Source of the DNA: Triplophysa rosa | Lineage: Eukaryota; Chordata; Actinopteri; Cypriniformes; Nemacheilidae | Direction of reading: 5' to 3' | Assembly (NCBI RefSeq): GCF_024868665.1 | Contig: NC_079890.1 | Location: 32,254,671-32,318,670, forward strand | Length of the DNA stretch: 64,000 bases | In this document: positions 52,881 through 64,000 of the stretch, one piece after another | Layout of the letters: every line of letters starts with the position of its first letter | Position numbering within the stretch: the first letter of the stretch is position 1 | Program-made: the position numbers and the translations under genes | The notes under the pieces: generated by a model | Seen by the model: the letters and a program-made list of their open reading frames with translations, nothing else | Databases searched by the model: none | Told to the model about the DNA's origin: nothing

Positions 52881-54742
52881 GGTAATTTCAGTCAGACATT
52901 ATTTACCTTCAACCCACGTACAGAAAAGTATGTAAAGTAACCATTCGTTCTGTTTGAAAAAGAGATGTCAATAGTCACGATGCATGTTGTTTAAGAAAAA
53001 TTGTTAAAGTAACAAAGTGGCCCCATCACTAAACAAGTCAATATTAATCATAAATCATGACACACGATTCTGCATACACCAGTCATACGGACCTAAAGAA
53101 CACAAGAAACAAACCTGACAACATTATGCAGAATGTACTTTTTACCTGGCACAAAACACAAAAAACAAAAACAGCAAAAGAACCATAAAAAAAATAAAGT
53201 TTTTGCATAATTTAATTTCTCCTCCTGGAAAACAACTAGTCGCCTCAGCTGTAACTATGACAGAAAATGATGACTGAATGTTTTGATTTGTGAATTGTGA
53301 AAGGACCCTAAAGACAGCAAGCAAAACGATTTAGAAGGTCTCTATTGTGTCTAATGGGCTGTTATCACTTGTGATTGAGATAATAACAGCCTCACAAGCT
53401 CCATGACTGTTTTAACCTCCTGCATGAAACATTACCAGCGAGATGGGCTCATGTCATCTCAACCACCGGCTGATTTATGATGCTGCGTGACTGTCGGTGT
53501 GGTAGTTTATGCGCTGACACAACAGACAAGCAAATATCCAGCTGTCAGCTTACCCAGAAAACACACACAGTCAGAAAGAGACACGTCCACATCCACTGAT
53601 CTATCTTTAATATGCATCCGCCGATTACCACACATAATATGTGTTTAGTATGAATCAATGAGCACAATTGAGATTGCAAAAAGAATACAGACACAATTGC
53701 ACCATCTGAATGTAAATAAAACGCTGAAGAGGTTTTGAAACCAAGCGCCACAAATACATTGTGTCGCCAGCAGAACCTTGGCAGAAAAGCTCTGTTATCC
53801 TCATACGAAACAGACCAGGAAAGAATTACAGGCCTACAGACGTATCCAAAGTAAATACAAAAAGATTCCATTTCTTCATTCTAATAATTCTCTCAGATGA
53901 GAATTCAATTCAATTTCTACATCTTGCCCAAGCGTCAGTCATCTTCGGAACACAGAGATGCCTATAATACTCTTGCAAAACACTAACATGGAAATTAAGC
54001 ACGTAGAGAAAACCCCAAACTCAATAAAGACTGCTTACATTGATAATAAATGGCTTATTCTTTAGCCTAAAGTTGAGTACTGGAAGAAAATACGAGCACC
54101 AACATTATGCACAAGAGGATAAAAACAGTTCCACACAGATGGCCCGAGTGGAAGAACATTGAGGCTGGAAAATGCAAATGCGAGTGAAAGCCGTGTACAC
54201 TTAAGAGTTCAAAGCTCCATTTCACACGTAGAGCAATTACTTTTCTAAGACAGGAAAGGACAACGTGGCCACAGGAGATGAGACAAATCTTCACAGCGGT
54301 TGCCACTTGCCGGATAAAGAAGCTTCATTTCCAGCTCTCTGCCGAGATGCACGACCTAAACAAACCTATCTATATCTATAAGAGAATCAGCCTCAGGTAT
54401 CCAACATCTTTACAAAGAGAGATAAGATTATATCAACACCTTTCCGACAAGCACGAGAGCACTGTGGCAAAAAGCATCGAGATGTTTTGGCTTAATCCTC
54501 TTTACAGTCTTTGTGTTAATAACCAACACTGCAAGTGAAGCAAAAACTGTGAATTTAAAAGCACATTGATTCTCTGCTAATTAAAACTAATACGCCCCAA
54601 ACACCCACACATCCGCAACACATTCTGTTAACTGATGCTTAGCTTTTCGGGATTTTTTTATAAAGGGTGAAGATGTTTTCCGCAGGGTGTGGATGAGAGC
54701 TGTTCGAGATGCCTGTGGAGCTGAATGTCTTCATCTCAGGCC

Positions 54743-54779
54743 CTTAGCAACAGCTTCTGCTCATCCGCCTGTTGCTAAG
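54743..54779. promoter_or_regulatory. Perfect 11-bp inverted repeat with RFX-like half sites
   Basis: CTTAGCAACAG at 54743-54753 and CTGTTGCTAAG at 54769-54779 are exact inverses with a 15-base spacer. AGCAAC/GTTGCT resembles the half site of RFX factors. It lies in unique intronic sequence (54600-54960). Function is inferred only. Confidence 0.3.
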
Positions 54780-55418
54780 AGGACAGATTTGACATTCCAC
54801 AAAAGACATGCTTAGAAAAACTAATAGAGGAGAATAAAACAATTACCTTTGAAAACTCCAAACGCTAAACAGAGAGAATCAATCTCATAAGATAGCGGTG
54901 CCTGAGGGTGAATGCGCAGATGAAATCGATGGAGCCTAATAAACAGGCAACACGTGCACGGTCAGCTCTCTAATGTTCCTGACCCATTCATTCAAACTGG
55001 AAGTCGGCATAGCTGGGATGAACTATATCAGGTCATTTTTTACACTTGACTCTTATTTATGCATTTATTTCTTTTTCTTATTAGTACTTTTTTTTCATTT
55101 CATTTCAACACAATATCACTGCAATTCATAGCTATTTTACATGTCATGGTGGCCAATTTTTACAAATTCATACAATCTCATTTGTTCGATTGAGTACAAT
55201 TTGCTTTCATGCTAGTGACATTTTGGTTTCATTAATATTTTTGTGGAAATAAAATAATACATCACTTTTTGTAGTGTATGCATGTTTGTCAATTTGACTT
55301 TAAAGGGATAGTTTACCCAAACATGAAAATTCTTTCATCATTTACTCACCCTCTTGTCATTTTAAACCTGTATGACTTTCTTCTACAGAATACAAAAGAC
55401 TAGGCCTGTGACGATATA

Positions 55419-56098
55419 CAGGTGCTGGTCATATAATTAGAATATCATCAAAAAGTTGATTTATTTCACTAATTCCATTCAAAAAGTGAAACTTGTATAT
55501 TATATTCATTCATTACACACAGACTGATATATTTCAAATGTTTATTTCTTTTAATTTGATGATTATAACTGACAACTAATGAAAATCCCAAATTCAGTAT
55601 CTCAGAAAATTAGAATATTACTTAAGACCAATACAAAGAAAGAATTTTTAGAAATCTTGGCCAACTGAAAAGTATGAACATGAAAAGTATGAGCATGTAC
55701 AGCACTCAATACTTAGTTGGGGCTCCTTTTGCCTGAATTACTGCAGCAATGCGGCGTGGCATGGAGTAGATCAGACTGTGGCACTGCTCAGGTGTTATGA
55801 GAGCCCAGGTTGCTCTGATAGTGGCCTTCAGCTCTTCTGCATTGTTGGGTCTGGCATATCGCATCTTCCTCTTCACAATACCCCATAGATTTTCTATGGG
55901 GTTAAGGTCAGGCGAGTTTGCTGGCCAATTAAGAACAGGGATACCATGGTCCTTAAACCAGGTACTGGTAGCTTTGGCACTGTGTGCAGGTGCCAAGTCC
56001 TGTTGGAAAATGAAATCTGAATCTCCATAAAGTTGGTCATGGAATTAGTGAAATAAATCAACTTTTTGATGATATTCTAATTATATGACCAGCACCTG
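55419..56098 (-). mobile_element. Internally deleted Tc1-like transposon
   Basis: Ends CAGGTGCTGGTCATATAATT and AATTATATGACCAGCACCTG are exact inverses, continuing into AGAATATCATCAAAAAGTTG. The transposase tail remains on the minus strand. The N-terminal region is gone. Confidence 0.85.
55706..55996 (-). pseudogene. C-terminal fragment of a Tc1-like transposase
   Basis: 96 residues including PANSPDLNPIENLWG, the third catalytic segment of the DDE fold, and the tail SLIYSMPRRIAAVIQAKGAP. The preceding QQDLAPAHSA motif (second Asp) is also visible just upstream in the same frame. DNA-binding and first catalytic segments are missing. Confidence 0.88.
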
Positions 56099-59000
56099 TG
56101 TATATCGCGATTCACACCAATTATACCTGTCTATGTCGATTTTGAAATCGCAAAGGCTTCGATTCTGTTTTATGCACAGCTCTTCGGTGAACTACGGCTC
56201 TTTGATCAGTAGGAAGTACCGCTTGATCTAAAATCACTATGGATGCGTTCGAAATGGCATACTTCCTTGCTATATAGTAGGCAAAAAGTAGTAGGTGAAC
56301 GAATAGTATGTCCGATCCGTCAGTATTAATAAAACAGTAGGCAAGAAATATCCGGGTGGTGGAGAATTTCTAGTGAGATTCGGACGTGCGTATACTAATG
56401 TTGCGTCCGAAATACGCCTACTCGAGAGCGCCCTCTGGCTTTCGGATGTGGCAGCGTTTAACCGTAATTCATTGAGAAACTGAGCATAAAAATTACTCGA
56501 TATATCGTCCCAGCCCTACAAAAGTCGATACTTTGAAGAAAGTTGGTAACCGAACAACGCCGACACCCATTCACTTCTCTCCGCAAGTTAAGCCTGACGT
56601 CACGCACCACCGTATACGGAAGGACATATTCTATTTCCGGGTCCAAGCGCTCAATAAGATGCTATAGGCAAACAACAAAAAATGCTAATATACACTCATG
56701 GCGAGCTATAAAACTACCAGAAAACCACGATCTTAACCTTTATCTTCATAACGGAATCCCACATGGCCAGTCAGCGATTCTTTTTCATAATTTATTCAAA
56801 TATTGATGACGGAGATTCCGTGAGCCTGGTGACTGTATATACTTTGCGTTAATACATGTTTCGCTTAAATATGCAATATGAGTAAACACAGTGCTCATAA
56901 ACAGCTGTTTAAGCTATAGCCCCGCTTGAAATGAATAGATACTTGGACCTGAAAAAGGTATTCCTTACGTCTGCACACAACAACCGAATAGTATAGACAC
57001 AAAACCAATGCAAGTGAATAGGTGCTGGTTAACAACATTCTTTAAAATATCTTCTTTCGTGTCCTGCGGAAGAAAAAAAGTCATGCACGTTTGAAATGAC
57101 AAGAGGGTGAATAAAATATGACAGAATTTTCAATTTTGGGTGAACTATCACTTTAACTCATCTTTAGACAGCAGACAAAACAATCCACAAGACTTTTTTC
57201 ATCTATTAAGCACTAATCTGACTGGCTGACTTCCTTAAGTAAGAGCTAACGGCTTATAAAATATGTCAGATCACTTCTATACACTTCTATGGGTTAAAAC
57301 AATACCCCTGATCGCCACAACCAAATAAAACCCAGAACTGTTGCGTCTGCATCAAAAGCTTTAGAGTTACTTTCTTAAAATCAGGGATTTGAGTTTAAAT
57401 GCTTCATGCTAAAACCAAACCGTTTAAAACTGAAGCAGAGAATCAGGTAAACCAAGCCGTGTCTGAAGTGAACGGGCGCTCAGATGGGTTGAGGATCTGA
57501 AGCAGCGATCTGTCAGCTTCACTTAATTGCTTCTGTGCTTCCAAGGCAACAGATGACCTCCAGTGATCAAGTGAGCCGAGGATTATTTCCAGCACTGAAA
57601 ACAGTACGTTGTTCATCAGCAAGCCATCACGCAGCCCTTTTCTTCCCAGCGCTTGATGGCAAGATAAAAGCTCTCGAGTTGAAGGCCGTTGGTTAAAAAC
57701 AGACACGGCTGGACGGTTGTAAGGAAAGTCAAGGTAATTCCACAATTGCACATGACTGTTTCTTTTCTCCTTAACAACATTACGTTTTCAAGTAAAAACA
57801 TCAGCCAACTTTATCAGCACTTGCCGTTCTGCCTTGATCTTTCAGGTGGTTAGTAGACTGGCTTGTACACAGCAGGTGGTTGGAGAACATTCTCTCAACA
57901 TGGCTTGTTCATGTCTGACCCTTCCCCCCGCCTCATTTGCTCTCCTATGTGCAGCTGGTTGGTTTGGGCTCATGCCCAGTATTGTTTACAGGCTTGTGGA
58001 GGGCTGCTGGGGGATGAGGGAGGCCCCCGAGCTAAGCTGAGCTTCCCACCTTCCCAGAACATGAGTGGCGAGCAGCATTCTTCACTGCAGCTGCTGGAGA
58101 AAATGGATGCCTGAGATGCGAAACACCAGAAGCCAGATTGCTCCCATTTTATGAAGCTGCAAAATAATTTACGATTTACACTTACATCATGTTGATTGTA
58201 TATGAATGATTCTATGTTAGTGCTCAAAAATTCTAAGTTGACCAAATTACTACTACTAAAACTATTTATTATGGCAATTTTCTAATAATAATACAAATTT
58301 CAATACATCATATGTAGGCTTGTTGCGACTCATATGTGTCACCGGTGTCCACCCGCCAACTGATTACATCACCTGTCCACCGCGGCACCGACCCCCACTG
58401 TCATTTTTTATTTTTATAATAGTAATAAATCACTTAGTTTAGTTAAAGACCAAACTACAGTTGCGTGTCTGAGCGCGGCTTCTGCATTCAGCGTAAGCGG
58501 AACAAAGATCAGCAGCAGGAGTTAGATTTTATTCATCATGTGAGAAGAGTGACGTGCTCAATGAAGTGCCGATGGCGGAGGCTTTTCTGTCAAAGAACAT
58601 GCAGCCTATTAGAATATGTAAGCACTGTCATCAAGAGGCAGTTAACGTTTTAATTTGAGTGTTTTTCTAATTTTAAAAAGCCAGTGTGTTTTGCCATTTA
58701 TTTAACGTAAACGTTTTTCGTTTAGTATTCCCTTTCTTGTTCGTTTCTTATTTATTTATTTAACATAAACGTTTTTCGTTTCATTTTCCCTTTCTTATTA
58801 CTTTGTTATTTATTTGTTTATTGCACAGTCTATGCCATGATTATTCGTTTTGTTAAAGGCAACCTATCTGACGTTAAGGTTTTTTATATTAGTTTCTTAT
58901 TTTTTTAAATGGTGCCGTGATTATTCGTTTTGTAAGGTCTGTGTATAATATAAGCAAATGTCATTGTACTTTTTTGCAGTGTTGTGTGCATTTATTAAGA

Positions 59001-60147
59001 AAGATATTGAACCAACCATTAATTCAAGCAATTGGCATTCAAGAATTGCTGCCAATTCAAAACTAATGGCCTCTCCAGATTACTCGATTTTAGCCCGATT
59101 TGCATGTCGTAGGACATCGTAGTAATTCGTAAATGACACGTGTAATACACATCCCTAATCATATGCTGTTTTTCAAACATCATAAGCATTCATACGAATT
59201 GCCATGAGATCAGCTTGATATCTTTTGTTTTCTCTTTTTTGGCCAATAAATTAAACTCCACATTTCAGTGTAGGGAAGTGGAGAGAGTTCGCAAGCATTG
59301 TGGCTCTTAAAACAAAATATAAAATGGGTGAAAAACCACCAACTACTTTTTTTTTTGAGTTATCAACCAGATACTGACACCAAATTATTTACAATATTAC
59401 CATATGTGTAGTATTAATGCAATATCGCTAACGTAAGAGTGTGATAGTGCTCTATATCAGCACAGGCGGAGTGATACAAACAGTGAAGCGGTTCCCGTGG
59501 TGATACTGGTGGAATATCACATGGCTCTCTGCCAATCAGATTCGAGAACCAGAAAAAAACTGTTGTATAATAATGCAATATTAATACTGTTATTATATCC
59601 TGATTATTTTCAATACAAACACCGCTAACACTTAATACTGAAATAGTAGGGTATCCAAACCCTGCCTCCCTATATGAATACTAAACATACTAAATGGTAT
59701 TTAAAATTAGCATTAGCGTGTCTCAAATGAAAGAACGTTAAAATGAGTATCCTTAAAGTACCTACCTGGACGGTGTACTTTTCTGGCGATGATTCACTGA
59801 ATTAAAAAAACAAACTATGCAAGTAAACATTACCTACAAAATAATGAATAAAGAGACAATGGTCACTACAGTACATACTTTTAGGGCACAATATAAGTAG
59901 GCAAACTGGTACACAGCTAAGTTTCCCACATCCATTAACACTATCAAAACACAGCTGTTCATGGTAAAGTTTCTATCAGGTCTGCTGGTATAACAGAAAC
60001 GACAGCACACATGCTTTTATGAGCGATTTTGTCAGTGGAGTCAAGTGAGGACATTTTCTGAAAACAAACGTTTGGCCCAGTGCTTGTTTTAGACACAAGA
60101 GAACCGTCTAACTTCAAGTTGCTTTGACTGCTCTGTCACATCACGTC

Positions 60148-60855
60148 TAGGGCTGTCACGATTATTAAATAATCGTCTCATCGCGATTGTTTGACCTCAT
60201 CGCGATGATTTCGGATCATCGCAATTATTGCACATCTCTATAGAAGACACTAGGGGGAGCTGTAGTGCATCTGCATATTTTAGTGTATATATTGTTACTA
60301 AAGCATGGTAATACTTGTAAAATGTACCACCACAACACAATCACTTAAAAAAAAACTAAAACATATACAAATTACCTGCAGTACAATTTAATATTATTTA
60401 AGCAAATCTCAGTGTGAAAACCAGTCTACCAAAATTTCATTAACACACAAGTAAAATTTTACTGTAGTCTTGCAAGTGAGAAAAAAACAGACTAGAAGCT
60501 TTTCTATGACTGATAGTATTTTAATGGTGGCTTCAATTCACACCTGATCAATTTACTTAATTTACAAGTATTTGGTGGTTGTATTATTGACAGATAAAAG
60601 CCTAAACCTTAAATATATGATGGCCCAATTTTTTCCGATGTATTTCCAAGAAAAAAACATAGTCTTGTATTCAGAACAATATGGTCGTTTCAATCGCAGA
60701 ATAAAAAATGAATGAGAATTAAATGTCAAAGCTCAAAAACAGACAATTAATCGTCATAATCGCCAAAGCCCTAAAACAGACAATTAATCGCCATAATCGC
60801 AATGATGTATTAGACAATTAATCGTCAATCAAATTTCATAATCGTGACAGCCCTA
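60148..60855. mobile_element. hAT-type non-autonomous element with perfect 8-bp target duplication
   Basis: Ends TAGGGCTGTCACGATTA and TAATCGTGACAGCCCTA are exact inverses. ATCACGTC is repeated at 60140-60147 and 60856-60863. 708 bp, AT-rich with repeated AATCGCxATAATCG motifs near the ends. No coding sequence. Confidence 0.9.
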
Positions 60856-60939
60856 ATCACGTCTCATGTTTTTAAATGTTAAAAGGGTAGCTGCAGGACC
60901 ACAGAAAAAGATCCAGGCGTCAAGCTAAGTGCTAATAAT

Positions 60940-61864
60940 CAGTGTTGGGGAAAGTTACTTTTAAAAGTAACTAGTTACAATATAGAGTTACTCAATATTG
61001 TACTCAATATACACATACTCAATATTGGCGCGAACCAAACGGACACCGCACGCCCGCTCTACAAGTTTGCTTATGACAAGGAGGAAGCTGCAGTGCCCGT
61101 CCACACAGCAGAAGATGATCTGGTTTGTAAAAAGAAAAACGATGGTTCAGTTACTTGGAAATGGTTTGGATTTAAAAGATCTGATGAGCAGCAACAACAA
61201 GCGATCTGTAAACAATGCCATAAAAAGATTATGTCAAAAGGTGGAAGCACAACAAATCTCTTCCACCACCTGCAAAAATGACGCGGCACAAAACGAAACG
61301 TGATTGGCTGCTTTACTGTCACTCACGTGGCCTCTTGGGCGGGCCTTGGTCAAAGAAAGCGGTGATAAGGTCTGGCTATGCGAGACTACGTTGGAAGCTT
61401 CTTTTACCCCGCAGCGTGCCTTACGAAAAAAAGTTATTATAATTTTTGTTTACAATTTACGTGTTTTAAACAAGTGGTGTACAGCTGTATGTTTTCAAAT
61501 AGGGAAAAAAACCCTGTCATTGAATTTCTTTTCACAAGCCATTTTAATAAAGGTGATTGTGACATCTCACATGAGGTTTTGACGTGCTAGTAACATTTAT
61601 TCCACTTTGTAGAAAATATCGATATACATATCGGATATCGCCTTTCATCAAAAAAATACAGAGATATGAATTTTGGTCAATATCGCCCAGCCCTACTATA
61701 AATCAATGATTAGACTGAAAAGTAACTAGAGTTACTTGAAAAACAAAGTAACTCGAGTATTGATATGTAAATTTATAAAGTAACTGTATTACATTACTCG
61801 TTACTTAAAAAAGTACTCTTATTACGTATCGCACGTTACTTGTAATGCGTTACCCCCAACACTG
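60940..61864 (+). mobile_element. hAT element carrying only a BED finger
   Basis: Ends CAGTGTTGGGGAAAGTTACT and GTTACCCCCAACACTG. CTAATAAT is repeated at 60932-60939 and 61865-61872. 925 bp. The body has a BED-finger reading frame but no transposase catalytic region. A sequence near 61610-61695 (CGATATACATATCGGATATC then GCCCAGCCCTAC) looks like the end of a further repeat nested inside. Confidence 0.88.
61093..61281 (+). pseudogene. BED zinc-finger fragment (ZBED/hAT type)
   Basis: The frame reads SVTWKWFGFKRSDEQQ, AICKQCHKKIMSKGGSTTNL and FHHLQK, then TGA. The aromatic WKWFGF, the C-x2-C pair and the GGSTTNLFHHL segment are the BED signature of hAT transposases and ZBED proteins. The stop falls where the last histidine ligand would usually follow, so the finger is probably incomplete. 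The rest of a transposase is missing. Confidence 0.8.
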
Positions 61865-62393
61865 CTAATAATATGTAAGTGAGAGTGATTTAAACAGACG
61901 TGGGGGCAGAAAAGCAAATTCTTTCCCCTCCTCCAAAATACCACCTCCTGATGTGACAAGTCATTCACTAACAACAGTATCTATTACAATAATAATCCAC
62001 ACTCTCCTCAAGGTCATCCTCTCTGGAAAAGGCTGGGCTGAGAGGAAATCCAGATAAGCAGCTCAGCGCACAGAGGATTTCTGACTTTCCAGAGCGACAT
62101 TGCGTCATACACCTTCTTACAACATGAGTAAAAGCGCAACAGAAATATCTGGCGAGTGCCAGAATCAACAGTCAACAGTCAACAGTCCAGATTCATGAAC
62201 TAGAACTTTGGCCCACAGTCCTGCAAAACAAACATATCACATCTGGAGCGCAACATCTATTTAAAAAGTCTTTTCCCACATGCACATTGTTAGGACAACA
62301 GTTTTTTCCACTTCCACTAATGTGCAAGACTGAATAGAAATATAAAAAATAATACATAAAAAGCTAAGGCAAGCATTGCTTTTGCTCTGGTAA

Positions 62394-62676
62394 GGGGCTG
62401 TGTCCACCGAGGCGCATTTACGCAGCTGAAAACGGCAGGAGCTCGGCTGAAAACGCCTGCTGCAGGAGCAGCGTTCTGCCCAAAGTTGAGCATTTTTCAA
62501 CTCTGGGCGCCCGGTCGAACGCCGGCGCTGATTGTGGGAAAAACGCATAGCACCAGCGCTGAGCGGACAAAAAACGTCAACTGATGGATTTTTTTAAAAG
62601 CGCGCCGTTACCGTTGAAAACAATTGAAAAAACACGCTTGGCCGCAGGCGTAAACGCCTCGGTGGGCACACGGCTT
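62394..62676. mobile_element. MITE with GGGGCTGTGTCCACCGAGGCG ends
   Basis: GGCTGTGTCCACCGAGGCGC at the left is mirrored by GCCTCGGTGGGCACACGGC at the right. Inner parts also mirror (CATTTACGC and GCGTAAACG). About 283 bp, GC-rich, without a reading frame. Confidence 0.8.
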
Positions 62677-62814
62677 AAAAGTGAAAATCAGCCTCAATCA
62701 ACATTCACTTTAATTGTAGGTAAATATAATCTATATTTTCTCATATATTCTCTGTTTTTTAACATTACTTGTGTTGTGTGTCACGGAAGAGATATTTTGA
62801 TATAACTGATCAAG

Positions 62815-63127
62815 CTTAAAGGGATAGTTCACCCAAAAATGAAAATTCTGTCATCATTTACTCACCCTCAGATTGTTCCAAACCTGTATTTTTTTTACCT
62901 GCTAAACAAAAAGGAAATAACTAGACAGATTTTATTTCCCATTGACTCCCATAGTAGGGAAAATAAATACCATGGGAGTCAATGGGGATAAGATCTGTTT
63001 GATTACTGACATTCTTCCAAATATCTTAATTTGTGTTTAGCAGAACAAAGACCTTTTTACAGGTTTGGAACATTCTGAGGGTGAGTAAATGATGAAAAAA
63101 ATCATTTTGGGGTGAACTCTCCCTTGA
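62815..63127. mobile_element. Full-length AAAGGGATAGTTCACCC-family MITE
   Basis: TTAAAGGGATAGTTCACCC, then TCATCATTTACTCACCCTCA at the left; GAGGGTGAGTAAATGATG and GGGGTGAACTCTCCCTT at the right. The central CCATTGACTCCCATAGTA and CCATGGGAGTCAATGG also form an inverted pair. Confidence 0.85.
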
Positions 63128-63448
63128 AAATTTTAACCTGCTGCAAACAACAACAAAAAATATACTAACATAAAAATACAAACTTGAATCATAGTATCTA
63201 GAGAGCACCTAGCAACACCCTAGCAACCAAGAAGAACATCAAAACAATGACAGCAACACGCTATCAACGATTTAAAACACCTTAACAACCACAAAGAAAT
63301 ACCCTGGCAACCAACCCACAACAACCTAGCATGGTGGTGATCTCATATGGGAAAACAACTAGGGACTAGGGAAACGACACTCGTTATCCGAACATTAACC
63401 GTTAACTGATAAGATTTTAATATTAAATTGGAATTAAATAAAACACAT

Positions 63449-63550
63449 GCTGCGTCTCATTTCGAAGGCTGCGTCCTCCGGAGGTCGCTTGTCGTTTTTT
63501 GACTTCGCATACGACATCCGGAGGACGCAGACTTCGAAATGAGACACAGC
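63449..63550. mobile_element. 102-bp near-perfect palindromic MITE
   Basis: Arms 63449-63487 and 63513-63550 are inverted copies (GCTGCGTCTCATTTCGAAG versus CTTCGAAATGAGACACAGC) with about three mismatches and a 25-base loop. It contains two copies of TCCGGA. Confidence 0.8.
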
Positions 63551-63824
63551 TACAGTTGACGAGGGTCTGTGACACGTTAAAAATACGTATGAAACATTTT
63601 TTTCACAAATTTATTTTAACATGCAAACAGCAGCAAAACGAATAGATCAACATCAGCACCTGCATTCACATATCACATTTTCAAGAACCTGCAGCGTTTG
63701 GACAATGGAGAAAAACTAAAATAACATAAATTCAAAGCATAAATTAAACAGGCAGGAAAATAACTTAAATAATTAACAAATTATGACAAAACAAAAACAC
63801 AGAAGAACCGGCAAACAGTGATGC

Positions 63825-64000
63825 ACGATATTGGATTTTTACCGATATGCCGATAATTTCCACCTCAATTAAGCTGATAGCCGATGCTGATACCGATATA
63901 TGCTGTCTATCCACCAGGCGTATCCGCTGCGTGTCCGCTTTGGGTGCCTGAATTTGGTTATAGGCCTACTCTCCGTGACTGCTATAAAACAAAGGCAAGC
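63825..64000. mobile_element. Left end of a hAT-like repeat running off the window
   Basis: CAGTGATGCACGATATTGG, then TACCGATATGCCGATAATTT and TGATACCGATATA. This ACCGATA-rich pattern is that of fish hAT-type elements. The right end is not in the window. Confidence 0.5.

Larger units (their letters stand above)
55401..56518. mobile_element. hAT-ended element nested in the MITE
   Basis: Ends TAGGCCTGTGACGATAT and ATATCGTCCCAGCCCTA. Flanks CAAAAGAC (55393-55400) and CAAAAGTC (56519-56526) match at seven of eight positions. It contains a deleted Tc1 at 55419-56098. Confidence 0.7.
55301..57156. mobile_element. AAAGGGATAGTTCACCC-family MITE with stacked insertions
   Basis: Left half TAAAGGGATAGTTTACCC then TCATCATTTACTCACCCTC; right half GACAAGAGGGTGAATAAAAT then GGGTGAACTATCACTTTAA. 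The intervening 1.7 kb includes a hAT-ended element (55401-56518), itself holding a Tc1 remnant. More inserted sequence lies at 56590-56930. Confidence 0.7.
50713..64000. other. znf609 intron (upstream), repeat-rich
   Basis: The exon at 50487-50712 starts with an acceptor, so the preceding exon must lie to the right. I looked for the expected N-terminal landmark (GDEWDIGVGNLIIDLD-type) and found none, so the intron extends beyond 64000. It holds the mobile elements listed separately. Open frames at 51442-51932, 53545-53871, 57443-58245 and 58465-58653 show no recognised family. Confidence 0.55.

Noticed and set aside
58321..58660. Possible transposase fragment (RNKDQQQELDFIHHVRR)
   Set aside because: Charged composition is suggestive, but no catalytic or finger motif and no flanking inverted repeats could be found.
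1..64000. CRISPR arrays, operons, phage or bacterial defence modules
   Set aside because: The spliced vertebrate genes, polyadenylation signals and fish transposons exclude a prokaryotic source. The regular repeats seen are microsatellites, one minisatellite and transposon ends.

Overview
The window is vertebrate nuclear DNA, almost certainly from a cyprinid-type teleost. Coding exons are small and widely spaced with GT/AG borders. The gaps are packed with short inverted-repeat DNA transposons of fish type (hAT with 8-bp target duplications, Tc1, and many copies of the MITE that begins AAAGGGATAGTTCACCC), plus LTR remnants and microsatellites. I see no CRISPR array, operon or phage structure. 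Every exon below was placed by reading splice borders and checking reading phase. Protein identities come from remembered vertebrate orthologues, not from a search.

Three host genes are present, all on the minus strand. (1) trmt44 (tRNA uridine 2'-O-methyltransferase): six 5' exons at 2401-4859, starting with the ATG at 4859 and running off the left edge. (2) gramd2a (GRAM-domain, ER-anchored membrane-contact protein): all ten coding exons at 13536-26279, 317 residues, with a GC-AG first intron. (3) znf609 (large single-zinc-finger nuclear regulator): six 3' coding exons at 34889-50712, giving 1126 in-frame residues and the stop, then a long 3' UTR to a polyadenylation signal at 32250. Its 5' exon(s) lie beyond the right edge, so 50713-64000 is read as intron.

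Region by region: 1-2400, trmt44 intron with a MITE next to a splice donor; 4860-13535, intergenic with an unidentified decayed coding-like stretch and an LTR remnant holding a MITE and a dead Tc1; 13536-26279, gramd2a with hAT and MITE insertions in its introns; 26280-32249, intergenic repeats; 32250-50712, znf609, with intron insertions including a hAT-ended element that carries a THAP-domain exon and a non-autonomous LTR element whose Gag-like reading frame runs into a 33-bp minisatellite; 50713-64000, repeat-rich intron with a four-layer nest of transposons and a hAT element encoding only a BED finger.

The three host genes do not form a pathway (tRNA modification, ER-plasma membrane contacts, transcription regulation). 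I found no clearly new multi-gene system. The most unusual items are the THAP- and BED-carrying hAT-type elements, the LTR element with a minisatellite reading frame, the GC-AG intron, and several stacked insertions whose order can be read from their target duplications.
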